A DNA stretch of 64,000 nucleotides from NCBI RefSeq assembly GCF_900109515.1, contig NZ_FOBD01000023.1:1-64000 (forward strand), read 5' to 3'. The notes below the pieces were generated by a model. The model was given only the letters and a program-made list of their open reading frames with translations, did no database searches and was not told the origin of the DNA. This DNA is from Paenibacillus sp. OK003. GTDB lineage: Bacteria > Bacillota > Bacilli > Paenibacillales > Paenibacillaceae. The translations under genes were made by a program, and so were the position numbers. Of the stretch, positions 34,763 to 44,616 are shown one piece after another; within the stretch, counting starts at the first letter, position 1; each line of letters starts with the position of its first letter.

Positions 34763-36784
34763 ATGGAAAACACCAATCAAAGTAAAGTCAGCTCCATCTG
34801 CATCCCGGATTCTACGGTCATTCAGCAGGCAGTACATCGGATGGTACAAGACAGAAAGAGGAGTCGTCAGGTTCTGCTTGCTTCAGCAGCAGCCTCAACA
34901 ATCTACTCTATCGATGCCATTGGAAAGGCGTTATTGCAACCAGAGCTAACTTCTTTCTACACAAATCTGAGCAGCTATGGGGAACGTGCCCTGAACGAAA
35001 GCTTGCCTTCGCTGTCATTCGGTCTATATCGGAAGTTTGGGGATACAGGGGAACGAAAGTTGTATGAGGATGCGTATTTTGAACGCAGGGGACGTCTTGC
35101 GGCAATAGCGCTGCTTGCTGTGGATTTGAATACGCCGAGATGGATAGAGACATTGGAAGATATGTTGTGGGATGTATGTGGTGAGTATACATGGTGTTTG
35201 CCTGCACATTTGGGTTCGGGGGGAGTGGAACAGGTCAACGGTAATATTGATCTGTTTGCCGCGGAGACGGTACATATGCTGGCCGAAATCGTGACGATTC
35301 ACGTGGATCGATTGGATGCACGTATCATCCAGCGGATTAGGGCTGAGGCCGAGCGGCGCATCTTCACACCGCTCTATCGGGAACAACGCACCTATCACTG
35401 GCAAGATGCAGATCATAACTGGTCTGCTGTGTGCAGCGGATGCTGTGGCATGGCTGGACTATTACTGCTGGAGGAAGAAGCGATTCTGACGGAATCGGTT
35501 GGTCAGGCGATTCGATCCATGCAGGCATTTCTGAGTGGATATGGCATGGATGGTGGCTGTGCAGAAGGCATTGGTTACTGGGTGTATGGGTTCGGCTATT
35601 TCGTCTATTATGCCGACATGCTACGCGAATACAGTAAAGGTGAGTTGGATCTGCTGAATGGTTCAAAGATAGCGGCGATCGCAGCCTTCCCACTGCGGGT
35701 TCATCTGTCGGGGGGAACCTTCGTGAATTATTCGGATAGTGCGGAGCAGCAAGAGATTCCTTCGGGTTTGCTCTCACTTCTGGCATCTCGTTTCGGTATA
35801 CAGATCGATCTGCCGTTTCATATTCCTTTGTTTACCGATGATCCCTGTCATCGTTGGGCTCACCTGCTGCGCAACGTGATGTGGAGCAGTCCGGCAATGT
35901 ACCTTCAAGAAGCGGGGGCTGTTCCAGCGGAACGAGGGATCATTTTGGAGGATTTGGGCTGGATGATTGCGAAGGGAGCACTTGATTCTCCAAGCGCTGA
36001 ACTTACCGTAGATGAACCTCTCGCTGTTGCCTTTTCGGTCAAGGCCGGGCATAACGATGAACCCCATAACCATAATGATCTGGGGCAATTTATGATTCAT
36101 TGTGGCGGCGAGAACATTCTTTGTGATCCGGGAGCAGGGCTGTATACACAAGCCTATTTTGCGCCGGGCAGAGAACAGTTGTTCCACATTAGTTCGGCCG
36201 GGCATAGCGTGCCGCGGATTGAGGGGAAGGAACAGAGCTCGGGACGTGAGGCACAAGCACAGGTTCTTGAGGCGAAGGTTTCGGACGATGAGCGTACATT
36301 GGATGCCTGTTTGGAACTGACATCAGCTTATCCTGAAGCAACTCTGCTCGCTTGTTATACACGCCAGTTGCATTGGAGCGTTCCTGCTAATGATGTCGGG
36401 AGCGAGGCAGAATTGCGTCTGAGGGATCGATTTCAATGGAAAAACAGAGCGGTGTCTTCATCAAGCGCGTTGTATTCGGTGGGAGCACTGCAACGGCCAA
36501 GTGTGACGGAGCGGTTGATGAGCAGAAAGGTACCTGAGAAGGTACATGAGGGGCAGATTCAATGGCATGGCGAACGAGCAACGGTATGTATGACGTATGA
36601 TGTAAACCAATGGCAGGCTGACATAGAGATCATTAATACGGTGGATCATGACAATGTGCCAGTTACATTTTATCGGACATCACTTGAATGGCGAGAGCAG
36701 TCGGATAACTCTGGTGCAGGAAGTGATGCAACCGATCTGCTGGAGACGATGTGTGAGCTGAAATTCACGATTGAACCAAAGTGA
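34763..36784 (+). CDS. Heparinase II/III-family protein
   Basis: A 673-residue polysaccharide lyase-like protein. The N-terminal alpha/alpha toroid contains WQDADHNWSAVCSGCCGMAG and GCAEGIGYWVYGFGYF. The C-terminal beta-sandwich domain contains GHNDEPHNHNDLGQF and LCDPGAG, the His-rich heparinase II/III signature. Such enzymes cleave uronic-acid glycosidic bonds by beta-elimination, leaving unsaturated ends that the downstream GH88 protein would remove. No signal peptide is seen, so it may act on imported oligosaccharides. ATG 34763 is chosen because AGGGTG precedes it. First gene of a three-gene operon. Confidence 0.88.
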   Translation: MENTNQSKVSSICIPDSTVIQQAVHRMVQDRKRSRQVLLASAAASTIYSIDAIGKALLQPELTSFYTNLSSYGERALNESLPSLSFGLYRKFGDTGERKLYEDAYFERRGRLAAIALLAVDLNTPRWIETLEDMLWDVCGEYTWCLPAHLGSGGVEQVNGNIDLFAAETVHMLAEIVTIHVDRLDARIIQRIRAEAERRIFTPLYREQRTYHWQDADHNWSAVCSGCCGMAGLLLLEEEAILTESVGQAIRSMQAFLSGYGMDGGCAEGIGYWVYGFGYFVYYADMLREYSKGELDLLNGSKIAAIAAFPLRVHLSGGTFVNYSDSAEQQEIPSGLLSLLASRFGIQIDLPFHIPLFTDDPCHRWAHLLRNVMWSSPAMYLQEAGAVPAERGIILEDLGWMIAKGALDSPSAELTVDEPLAVAFSVKAGHNDEPHNHNDLGQFMIHCGGENILCDPGAGLYTQAYFAPGREQLFHISSAGHSVPRIEGKEQSSGREAQAQVLEAKVSDDERTLDACLELTSAYPEATLLACYTRQLHWSVPANDVGSEAELRLRDRFQWKNRAVSSSSALYSVGALQRPSVTERLMSRKVPEKVHEGQIQWHGERATVCMTYDVNQWQADIEIINTVDHDNVPVTFYRTSLEWREQSDNSGAGSDATDLLETMCELKFTIEPK

Positions 36785-36803
36785 AAGATGGAGGTGAGCA
36801 TAC

Positions 36804-38747
36804 GTGAGTAAGTATACAGCCGCATCAACGTATCCATGGAGAGATGCTCTCGAAAATTATCGTACACTGGCGGAAAAGGCGGGGCCTGCCCCATCAGATG
36901 GTTGGAATCAGGCTCGCAAATTGGCCCTTGTGGAGAGTGTTGTTCGGGCTTATACACCTTACCAGGACAGTAGTGGCGCCATTATTGATCCGTTCTCGGA
37001 GGCCGAGCGATATTATTCCACACCAGCATATGCAATGGCTGCATCGGTTCTTGTTCAAGCTGGACATATGGACCTGCTTGCTTCGGCCGCATCGGCCCTG
37101 TCACACAGCATCGATGTTGTTGTGAAGGGTTGTGCACCCGATCAACACCCGGACTTTTTCCCGGTGCTGATGATGCGAGCATACATCCTGTTGAAGCCGC
37201 ATATGCCTGAGCAAGCAAAGATCTGGGCAGAGGCTCTTGAGAAGATACAACCTGAACAAGATTATGTTTTTACAATGAGCAAAATGAACAATCCCAATCG
37301 CATGATTAACTGGAACGCCATCATGATCTCGGGAGAATATCTGCGCTGGAGGGAACAGCTTGCCAGTGAGGGTACGGATTGGATGGACCGTTATCTGAAT
37401 CTGTATCATCTGCCACGAATTACGCCGCTGGGACTATATCAGGACGGGCCGCTGGATCGACCCAATTGTCCATTTTCCTATGATATTGCGACCCGCTATC
37501 ACCTGGATGTCATGCTTGAAGCGGGCTATGACGGGGCGTGTGCTGGTGAGTTGAAGGAACTATTACGTCATGGTGCATTCAGTACGCTGCTTACACTGTC
37601 ACCGCTCGGGGAGATTCCTCCGCGTGGACGCAGCTCCCAACATCAATGGAATGAAGCGGCAGCGGCCTACGTATGTTCTACCCATGCAACACAGGCCTTA
37701 CAGGCTGGAGATTGGGTGATGGCTGGGGCGTTCGCTCGTGCGGCCAATCGATGTTTCGAAGCGGTGGAGCGTTGGAAGATGGATGATGGGCGTCTGAAAA
37801 TAGTTCGCAACGAGTATGCACCTGAGGAACGTCATGGCTACGAAATCTATACGAATCATACAGGTTACAACCTGTGGACGGCAGCAGCGCTGGCCCATGC
37901 CTGCCTTAGCGAACCTGGTGAAGATGTCACGGAAATATACCTTCCTTCCGAGTTAGGCAACCGGGTGTTGCAGACCGATGGATGGTTTGAAACGATCATT
38001 GCCTCGGTACCGGGTCAACAAATGATTTTGCATACAGCTATGAATGATCCATACACGGTTCCCGGTCTTGTGCGGATACAACAGGCGGGATTACCGGGGC
38101 TGATCGGTCCATCCGCAGCTGGACATGTGCAATCCGGATTCACAGAGTTTGCCGAAGGGGAAGTTGTTCCGCTGAGCTATTGTCCTTCCTGGAAGACGGC
38201 AGATGGGAAATGGCACAGCCTTGCCGGGGGCATTCCTTCAGGTGCTGAGTATGACCGTGATGCCGGTATTAATCCTGCCGATGGCGGAGGTTCGATTTTG
38301 CTTGAAACGGTAGATCGAGAGGTCGAAGATGATTCAGGCTCTCCCGGGGGAGATGACTGGAAGAATCAGGATCAGGTCAATGCATTTACAGTGACATGGC
38401 TCGGCCCGCTACCCGGGCTCGATTCACTGCGAACCCGTTATGTACAGCAGGCGGATTTGCTTACTGTGACATATGAATTCAACGGTGAGCTTGAGGCTGT
38501 AGGAGCACTCATTCCATTGATGTTCAGTGACGGTCGTGAGCAGGCTGTCATCACTCATACCAATCAGACTGTGCGCAGCGAGTACCGGGGAGCTTATGTG
38601 GAATCCACCGTGTTGGACGAAGGAGCTTTCATTCAGCTCAAACAGCAGCCGGTGGCATCCCGCAATGGGCTGCTGAATGAAGCAAGAATGGAAGTGAGCG
38701 GCGTGCGAAGTATAACGTTTACGATCAGATTGGGTGTAGTGCATTGA
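36804..38747 (+). CDS. Unrecognised 647-aa protein of a uronate-polysaccharide locus
   Basis: I do not recognise this family. The protein has no signal peptide and no membrane segment. The first 400 residues are helical and rich in Trp, His and Tyr (PNRMINWNAIMISGEYLRW, GRSSQHQWNEAAAAY, TNHTGYNLWTAAALAHA), which suggests an alpha/alpha toroid. Residues about 400-645 look beta-rich, with an acidic low-complexity loop near 525-545. This two-domain plan is that of several polysaccharide lyases and hydrolases. GTG start with GAGGTGA upstream, 19 bp after the heparinase gene and 19 bp before GH88, so it is cotranscribed. Possible new lyase or hydrolase; inference only. Confidence 0.7.
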   Translation: MSKYTAASTYPWRDALENYRTLAEKAGPAPSDGWNQARKLALVESVVRAYTPYQDSSGAIIDPFSEAERYYSTPAYAMAASVLVQAGHMDLLASAASALSHSIDVVVKGCAPDQHPDFFPVLMMRAYILLKPHMPEQAKIWAEALEKIQPEQDYVFTMSKMNNPNRMINWNAIMISGEYLRWREQLASEGTDWMDRYLNLYHLPRITPLGLYQDGPLDRPNCPFSYDIATRYHLDVMLEAGYDGACAGELKELLRHGAFSTLLTLSPLGEIPPRGRSSQHQWNEAAAAYVCSTHATQALQAGDWVMAGAFARAANRCFEAVERWKMDDGRLKIVRNEYAPEERHGYEIYTNHTGYNLWTAAALAHACLSEPGEDVTEIYLPSELGNRVLQTDGWFETIIASVPGQQMILHTAMNDPYTVPGLVRIQQAGLPGLIGPSAAGHVQSGFTEFAEGEVVPLSYCPSWKTADGKWHSLAGGIPSGAEYDRDAGINPADGGGSILLETVDREVEDDSGSPGGDDWKNQDQVNAFTVTWLGPLPGLDSLRTRYVQQADLLTVTYEFNGELEAVGALIPLMFSDGREQAVITHTNQTVRSEYRGAYVESTVLDEGAFIQLKQQPVASRNGLLNEARMEVSGVRSITFTIRLGVVH

Positions 38748-38766
38748 TTAGAGGAGGGATAGGTTT

Positions 38767-39903
38767 ATGAATACATCAACATCCGTGAAATGGCTGGAGG
38801 AAGCCTGGCGGCAAGGAGCGGCCAAAACAATTCGCAACGCGAAGCGCATCAAGGATACATTTCCGCACACCGCCCCGCAGGGCATGTATGACCGGAATGA
38901 TCCCGAATGGTGGACCGCCGGCTTCTGGCCGGGGCTGTTATGGCTTGTCTATGGCGAGTCGCCGGAAAACGAAGCTGTCGCTCCGTTATCCCGCATAGCC
39001 GAAAGTTGTGAGCGGCAATTGGAAGGTTGTCTGCGTGATCCCGAATCGGTGGATCACGATCTTGGGTTCATCTGGCTGCTTAGTGGCGTAGCCAACTACC
39101 GCCAGACCGGCAGCGCAGATGGACGGCGGCGAGGTATGCTCGCCGCCAATCTGCTCGCTGCCCGCTTTAACGTGCGCGGTGAATTCATCCGCGCCTGGAA
39201 CTTCAGCTCGTCAACCATGGATACGCGCGGCGTAGCCATCATTGACAGCATGATGAACCTGCCGCTGCTCTACTGGGCATCCGAGCAGAGCGGCGACCCG
39301 CGCTTCCGCTGCCTGGCGGAAGCGCATGCGGACACCGTGGCGCGCGAATTCGTCCGCGCTGACGGGTCCATCTGCCACGTGGTGGAGTTCGATCCACTCA
39401 CGGGGCAGAAGCTGCAGGAGCATGGCGGGCAGGGCCATGCGCCAGGTTCCGCCTGGGCGCGGGGTACCGCCTGGGCGTTGCACGGGTTTGCGCTATCTTT
39501 CCGGTATACGGGCGAAGCCCGCTATCTGGAGACAGCGGAGCGGGCGGCCGATTTCTTCCTCGCCATGCTTGGCGAAGAAATCGTGCCGGTGTGGGATTTC
39601 CGCGCACCTGCCGAGCATCAGGTGGCGTGGGACTCGTCCGCTTCGGCGATTGCCGCAAGCGGACTGTTGGAGCTGGCGAAGCTGTCGCCGCGCGGCGAGG
39701 AATATGCAGCCTCGGCAGAGCGTATCCTCCGCGGGCTGCATGAGAACTACAGCTCCGGTGAGACGGCAGCGGAAGAAGGTCTAATCATGCAGGGCACGGT
39801 GCATTATCCAGAGGGTCGTGGCTTGAATGTGCCGATTATATACGGCGATTATTTCTATATGGAGGCGCTGGCGAAGCTGCGTGGCCGTCCGGGTTTATTT
39901 TAG
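38767..39903 (+). CDS. GH88 unsaturated glucuronyl hydrolase
   Basis: A 378-residue alpha/alpha-barrel hydrolase of family GH88, which hydrates the 4,5-unsaturated uronic acid left by lyases. Motifs: WWTAGFWPGLLW, SVDHDLGF (first catalytic Asp), IIDSMMNLPLLYW (second catalytic Asp), HGGQGHAPGSAWARGTAW and WDSSASAIAASGL. Intracellular, as is usual. It closes the operon begun by the heparinase. The coding sequence between about 39030 and 39760 is visibly more GC-rich than its neighbours, with many gcg/cgc codons, hinting at a different origin for this segment. Confidence 0.92.
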   Translation: MNTSTSVKWLEEAWRQGAAKTIRNAKRIKDTFPHTAPQGMYDRNDPEWWTAGFWPGLLWLVYGESPENEAVAPLSRIAESCERQLEGCLRDPESVDHDLGFIWLLSGVANYRQTGSADGRRRGMLAANLLAARFNVRGEFIRAWNFSSSTMDTRGVAIIDSMMNLPLLYWASEQSGDPRFRCLAEAHADTVAREFVRADGSICHVVEFDPLTGQKLQEHGGQGHAPGSAWARGTAWALHGFALSFRYTGEARYLETAERAADFFLAMLGEEIVPVWDFRAPAEHQVAWDSSASAIAASGLLELAKLSPRGEEYAASAERILRGLHENYSSGETAAEEGLIMQGTVHYPEGRGLNVPIIYGDYFYMEALAKLRGRPGLF

Positions 39904-40060
39904 AGAAAAGAGAATTAGGAACGTTACACGTCGAATGGGGAGTATGAGTGAGGTGAGTGAGGGGCATGAGTATGCCACCCACTATATAAGCCGTTCAAGT
40001 GTGCCTGCCTCCTAGTGGGAAAGGGTATTCCTGTCTTGGAGGCGGAGCACATGCTTGGTA

Positions 40061-40681
40061 TCAGACCGTTTTATTATCGATGTCCGGTGTACGTCTTAAG
40101 ATGACAAAATCGGCCGAGGACTGATCGGGATATCGCTGAGGAATAATTGCATGTACTTTGAACTCGGGATAGTCAAACAGATAATCAAAAAGATTTCGGT
40201 CTTGAATGGTGCTAACCCCTGGATTACCGTTTTCTTTCAATCGAGTGTACAACACAACCCACGCTGACGCAGAGTGCAGAATGTCGTAGAGTGTATTGCG
40301 AAAATCCGTTTCATCCGTAATATGATAGAGCACATCCAGACAGACGGTGAGATCAGCTTGCAGGAAACCGCGGTTAATCCACAGACCGGGTGCATATAAC
40401 ATGAAACTCTTGGTGGAATCATTAGCAAACTTGGAGGCGCACAGACGCACCGACGAGGCGGCTACATCGACACCTAGATACGTATTATAGTTCATATATT
40501 GCAGTTGATTGCCATCCCCGCAACCAAATTCAATGACGCTGGAAATACGCTCACGCTGAATCAGTCCATTTACCACCTCTGCCTTGAATTCAGCCAAAGC
40601 CCCGTAAGATCCTCTCCCGGATGTCTTGCCAGCGCTATAGGTCCGTTCCCAATATCCTTTGTAATCAAAAGGCTGATTCAT
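40061..40681 (-). CDS. Class I SAM-dependent methyltransferase
   Basis: A 206-residue protein with SAM-binding motif I VIEFGCGDGNQ (about residues 49-59), the acidic end of strand 2 in YLGVDVAAS, and a motif IV-like CLDVLYHI. The pattern ADLTVCLDVLYHITDE is typical of small methyltransferases acting on metabolites or sugars. The substrate is unknown. It is transcribed alone and convergent with the GH88 operon, so no pathway can be inferred. Confidence 0.85.
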   Translation of the reverse strand: MNQPFDYKGYWERTYSAGKTSGRGSYGALAEFKAEVVNGLIQRERISSVIEFGCGDGNQLQYMNYNTYLGVDVAASSVRLCASKFANDSTKSFMLYAPGLWINRGFLQADLTVCLDVLYHITDETDFRNTLYDILHSASAWVVLYTRLKENGNPGVSTIQDRNLFDYLFDYPEFKVHAIIPQRYPDQSSADFVILRRTPDIDNKTV

Positions 40682-40888
40682 GTGTCTCCCCCGATCATAT
40701 AAATGAATTCAAAATAGTCACTATACATAGGTTATGCGTAATATTTGCAGGTATGAACCATTTGGAAATCGATAGTTCGGATGAATGGATTTCTACTAAA
40801 TCCCCTGAAAATTCCCTGAAAGTCTAAACATCTGGAAAGAACTTGCCGACATTAAACTAAGGAACAAAATGAAAAGAATCGGGGGGAA

Positions 40889-43264
40889 ATGATGTTAAAG
40901 CCAAGATTGACCAAGTACATGGTGATGATGCTGGTATTGGTGCTGAGTATTTCCAACGTAGGCTTGGCCGCTGCGGCAGATAAAGAACTGTCCAAAATTG
41001 TAGTTTCCAAAAATGAGCTGTCGCTCGAAGTGGGTGATTCCAGTTCGGTTACGGTGACAGGAGTATATACCGATAATACATCGGCTAACGTAACGATCAG
41101 TTCTTCCTGGAGTAGCAGTGATACTTCGATAGCGACTGTATATAATGGTGCCATTACTGCCAAAAAGGAAGGTACGGCGACCATTACAACGTCGTATCTG
41201 ACTCAGAGTCAAACGGTTCAGGTGAATGTAACCAAAAAGGTCAAAGCCCTTTCCAAAAACGTGCAGTCGCTGGACTTGCGCACAGGAGATAGCAAAGACA
41301 TTATTTTGACGGCAACCTACAGTGATAATACGACGAATGCAGATGCATCCAAAGTTGCGGAGTGGTCATCCGATGACGAGAAAGTGGCAACGGTTGTGAA
41401 TGGTAAAGTTACTGGACAAAGCGCCGGTACAGCTGTCATCACAGGTAAAGTCGGCAGTCAAAGTGTGACTGTGGATGTTAACGTTGAGGTTGTTAAACGT
41501 GTGGATGTGGACAAGAAGCAGGTCAATCTGCTGTTGAACAAAAGCGAGAGTGTTAAATTGACAGCTACCTATCCAGATGGCACAACCAAAGATGTAACGG
41601 ATCTGGCAGAGTGGACGTCAAGTAATGAAAAAGTAGCAGATGTATTAAAAGGTGAAATTACAGGATACTCGGCAGGTTCTGCTAAGATCACAGCCAAATA
41701 CGGAACGAAATCCGTATCCGTAGATGTGGATGTCGATCTGACAAGCAAACTGAGTGTGGAGAAACAGAGCATTTTCTTCCGTCTGAGCGAGTCCAATAAA
41801 ACGGCAAATGTAGTATTGACTGCCTCTTACCCGAATAGCGCTGATGTAAATGTAACGGATCAAGCGACATGGACATCCAGCAACGAGAAGGTAGCGACGG
41901 TATTCAAGGGACAAGTTACAGCGATTGGTGCGGGTTCTACGACAATTAAGGCAACGTATAGCGGCAAAACAGTGGAAATCACAGTTGACGTTGATACGGC
42001 AAGATATCTGGATATTGCGGGTGTCGAAGATAAACTGGCTATGAGCGTTACAGGTGATAACAAAACCAAGAAACTGGTAGCCAATGCAGAATATATTGAT
42101 GCAAGTACAGAAAACGTAACTTCCAAAGCAACTTGGACATCCAGCAATGCGGATGTTGTATATGTGTCTGGCGGCGAGCTGATCGCCTATAAATCGGGAA
42201 CAGCAACCATTACTGCGACATACGGCGGCAAAACCGTTAAATTCACAGTGAATGTAGACGTTCCGGACAAGTATGAAATGGACAAGAAAAAAGGTTCTGT
42301 AGCCGTTGGGGGTACATTATCTGTGAAAGTATTGGCCGTATACGGTGATACATCCAAAGACGTATCCGAAGATGCGGATTGGAGCAGCAGCAGTGATAAA
42401 CTCGCTGAAGTGGACAGTAAAGGTGTCGTGACGGGTATTGCAACAGGTAAAGTAACCATCACAGCCAAAATTGAAGGTAAAACGTTAACTTTGCCTGTTG
42501 AAGTAGGCATGGCTAGTGGGCTGGAGGCAGATGTGAACTTTGTGGTGTTGTCCTCCAAGGAAACACAGCAAATCGTACTCACAGCAACGGATGAAGATGG
42601 CTTGACCAAGGACGTGTCATCCGATGCAACATGGAAATCAAGCAATTCCCGCGTAGCCGATGTGAAAAAAGGGGTTATCACTGCCAACAGCAGCGGTAAA
42701 GCCAATATCACGGCTGAATATGGTTCCAACAAAGTGACCATTCAGGTTGAAGTGGACGTTATCTCACGCATTGAAGCATCCGAACCGGCTCTTTCCCTGA
42801 AAACCGGTGATTCCGCAGATCTTACGGTTACCGCATATCTGAGCGATGGCAGTGAGCGTGATGTCACGGACAAAGCGGAATGGAAAACCAACAGCTACAA
42901 AGTAGCTCAGGTAACCAAAGGTAAAGTAAAAGCGACAGGTTCAGGTAAAGCAAAAATTACAGCGAAGTACGGCAGCAAAACAGTAACCATTGCAGTCGAT
43001 GTAGATACACTGAAATATTTGCAAACCGATAAAGTAACCCTGACCATGAAGCCTGGTGACAAAGTAACCCTGGTTGCTACAGCAACGTATGCCGATGGCA
43101 GCGAAGCGAACGTATCCAAGCCGGCACTTTGGAAATCTTCCCGTATTGCGATAGCATCGGTGAAGGATGGCATCATCCAGGCCAATGGCAAAGGGAAAGC
43201 AACCATTACCGTGACTTATGCAGGTGTGAAAACCAAAGTGACTGTAGTCGTTGAAGCAAAATAA
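40889..43264 (+). CDS. Secreted protein with nine Big_2 Ig-like repeats
   Basis: A 791-residue exported protein: signal peptide (MVLVLSISNVGLAAAA region, residues 12-30), then nine tandem bacterial Ig-like (Big_2) domains of about 80-88 residues covering the entire chain. Each repeat has the pattern DVT..A.W.SS...VA.V..G.V.A...G.A.ITA.YG.K, for example WTSSNEKVADVLKGEITGYS. There is no LPXTG, S-layer homology domain or C-terminal anchor, so it is released or held non-covalently. Likely an extended rod in the envelope or matrix. ATG ATG start with GGGGGG upstream. It stands alone with its own terminator. Confidence 0.9.
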   Translation: MMLKPRLTKYMVMMLVLVLSISNVGLAAAADKELSKIVVSKNELSLEVGDSSSVTVTGVYTDNTSANVTISSSWSSSDTSIATVYNGAITAKKEGTATITTSYLTQSQTVQVNVTKKVKALSKNVQSLDLRTGDSKDIILTATYSDNTTNADASKVAEWSSDDEKVATVVNGKVTGQSAGTAVITGKVGSQSVTVDVNVEVVKRVDVDKKQVNLLLNKSESVKLTATYPDGTTKDVTDLAEWTSSNEKVADVLKGEITGYSAGSAKITAKYGTKSVSVDVDVDLTSKLSVEKQSIFFRLSESNKTANVVLTASYPNSADVNVTDQATWTSSNEKVATVFKGQVTAIGAGSTTIKATYSGKTVEITVDVDTARYLDIAGVEDKLAMSVTGDNKTKKLVANAEYIDASTENVTSKATWTSSNADVVYVSGGELIAYKSGTATITATYGGKTVKFTVNVDVPDKYEMDKKKGSVAVGGTLSVKVLAVYGDTSKDVSEDADWSSSSDKLAEVDSKGVVTGIATGKVTITAKIEGKTLTLPVEVGMASGLEADVNFVVLSSKETQQIVLTATDEDGLTKDVSSDATWKSSNSRVADVKKGVITANSSGKANITAEYGSNKVTIQVEVDVISRIEASEPALSLKTGDSADLTVTAYLSDGSERDVTDKAEWKTNSYKVAQVTKGKVKATGSGKAKITAKYGSKTVTIAVDVDTLKYLQTDKVTLTMKPGDKVTLVATATYADGSEANVSKPALWKSSRIAIASVKDGIIQANGKGKATITVTYAGVKTKVTVVVEAK

Positions 43265-43302
43265 TATCTTCAAGTACGAAGGTAAAACAAGCAATTTTAT
43301 GT

Positions 43303-43342
43303 ACGGTGATGACAGCTTAAATGCTGGCATCACCGTTTTTTT
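43303..43342 (+). terminator. Terminator after the Ig-repeat gene
   Basis: Stem acggtgatg-a-cagc / gctgg-catcaccgt with one bulge, then seven T residues. Confidence 0.88.
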
Positions 43343-43373
43343 AATGGGAAAAACACAAAAAAACTAACAATAC

Positions 43374-43450
43374 AAAAAAGAAACGCCCCGGCACTTGTGC
43401 ATATATCCATACTGGATATAAAAACACATTGTTCCAAGACGTTCCCCGAA
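43374..43450 (-). terminator. Large hairpin terminator of the chromate-transport operon
   Basis: Outer arms AACG..GG.AC..TGTG on the minus strand pair imperfectly with CACAAGTGCC..CGTT. An inner hairpin tatcca-gta-tggata is perfect, and a TTCTTTTTT run follows on the minus strand. Confidence 0.65.
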
Positions 43451-43467
43451 TCTAAATAATCAATGAA

Positions 43468-44013
43468 TTACATCGTATGAGACAGAACCAGCGCACCGTA
43501 TGCAAAAGCAATGACGATGAGGATGGCTGGATGCAGCTTGGTCTTGGTCATGACCCAAAGCGAGATCCCTGCAATGATCAGTGTCTGCCAAATGCCGATG
43601 GAATTGGTGGATACCTGACCGAATTCCCATGTAAGTAAGATCATAAGTACAGCAATAACCGGTTGTACGAGCAACGTCATCCCTTTCACCTTTGGTGAAG
43701 TACGATGCTTGTTCAGTAAACGAAGCAGCAGAATTAACGCGACCGCCGAAGGTACAACGGTGGCAAAACTGGCGATGAATGCGCCAAACCAGCCAGCTAC
43801 CTGATAACCGACAAATGCGGCAATTTTGGTCGCGATTGGACCGGGAAGTGCATTGCCGATAGCGAGTACATCACCGAATTGCTCGGTGGTCATCCACTTG
43901 TAGTGGTTGACCACTTCCTCCTGCATTAACGGAATGGAGGCGGGGCCGCCCCCGTATCCCAAGATATTGGCTACAAAAAATCCCCAAAACAATTCCCACC
44001 ATGTCTGAAGCAT
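43468..44013 (-). CDS. Chromate transporter, C-terminal-type half
   Basis: A 181-residue CHR-family membrane protein with the signature ILGYGGGPASIPLMQEE and ALPGPIATKIAAFVGY, and about five hydrophobic segments. In Bacilli the transporter is split into two short CHR proteins that pair; this is the downstream half. It lies 3 bp after the other half, so the two are cotranscribed and probably coupled. The complex exports chromate or a related oxyanion. Confidence 0.9.
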   Translation of the reverse strand: MLQTWWELFWGFFVANILGYGGGPASIPLMQEEVVNHYKWMTTEQFGDVLAIGNALPGPIATKIAAFVGYQVAGWFGAFIASFATVVPSAVALILLLRLLNKHRTSPKVKGMTLLVQPVIAVLMILLTWEFGQVSTNSIGIWQTLIIAGISLWVMTKTKLHPAILIVIAFAYGALVLSHTM

Positions 44014-44016
44014 CGC

Positions 44017-44604
44017 TTAGGATACCCCCTTGTCGGAATCGCGTTTGGATTTGAAACGCTGGACCACATCCATATGGAAGACGCCATATCCGAGGAAGAC
44101 GGCAATCACAATACCGGGGTGAATATCCAGCAGCTGCAGCAGTACAAATGCAAGGACACCGAACAGGGCGGCAAAGGTTGTACCGAGCCCCTTCCACGCT
44201 TTCTTGGCGAATTCGTATGCCATCATGCCGAGCATGACAAAAATAACCGGGCGAACAGCGGCCACCATGCCTGCTACGATTTTCGATTCACGCAGCGCGT
44301 ACATGGAACCAAGCAGCGCAATGATGGCGATGCTCGTCGGCAAAATGTGGGCCAGAACGGACACAATAGAGCCCAGCACGCCTTTGGTTTTATACCCCAG
44401 ATACGCGGCCATCTTGGTGGCAATAGGACCAGGCAGGGCGTTGGCAATGGCCAAAATCTCGCCAAACTCATCATCGCTGACCCACTTATAGCGGGTAACG
44501 GCTTCATAACGGATCAACGGAATAACGGAAGGGCCGCCGCCATATCCCAAAATTCCGGTTCGTACCATCCCAATGACGAGACCGTTGTAATCTTTCCAAC
44601 TCAT
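44017..44604 (-). CDS. Chromate transporter, N-terminal-type half
   Basis: A 195-residue CHR-family protein: ILGYGGGPSVIPLIRYEA, ALPGPIATKMAAYLGYKTKG and about five hydrophobic segments. It is the partner of the 43468-44013 protein. It lies 12 bp after the Lrp-family regulator gene, so regulator and both subunits form one operon, the same order as B. subtilis ywrC-ywrB-ywrA. Confidence 0.9.
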   Translation of the reverse strand: MSWKDYNGLVIGMVRTGILGYGGGPSVIPLIRYEAVTRYKWVSDDEFGEILAIANALPGPIATKMAAYLGYKTKGVLGSIVSVLAHILPTSIAIIALLGSMYALRESKIVAGMVAAVRPVIFVMLGMMAYEFAKKAWKGLGTTFAALFGVLAFVLLQLLDIHPGIVIAVFLGYGVFHMDVVQRFKSKRDSDKGVS

Positions 44605-44616
44605 GCTGATTTCCTC

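Noticed and set aside
39211..39784. Long overlapping frames in all directions within the GH88 gene
   Set aside because: High GC removes stop codons in shadow frames; only the GH88 frame carries conserved motifs.
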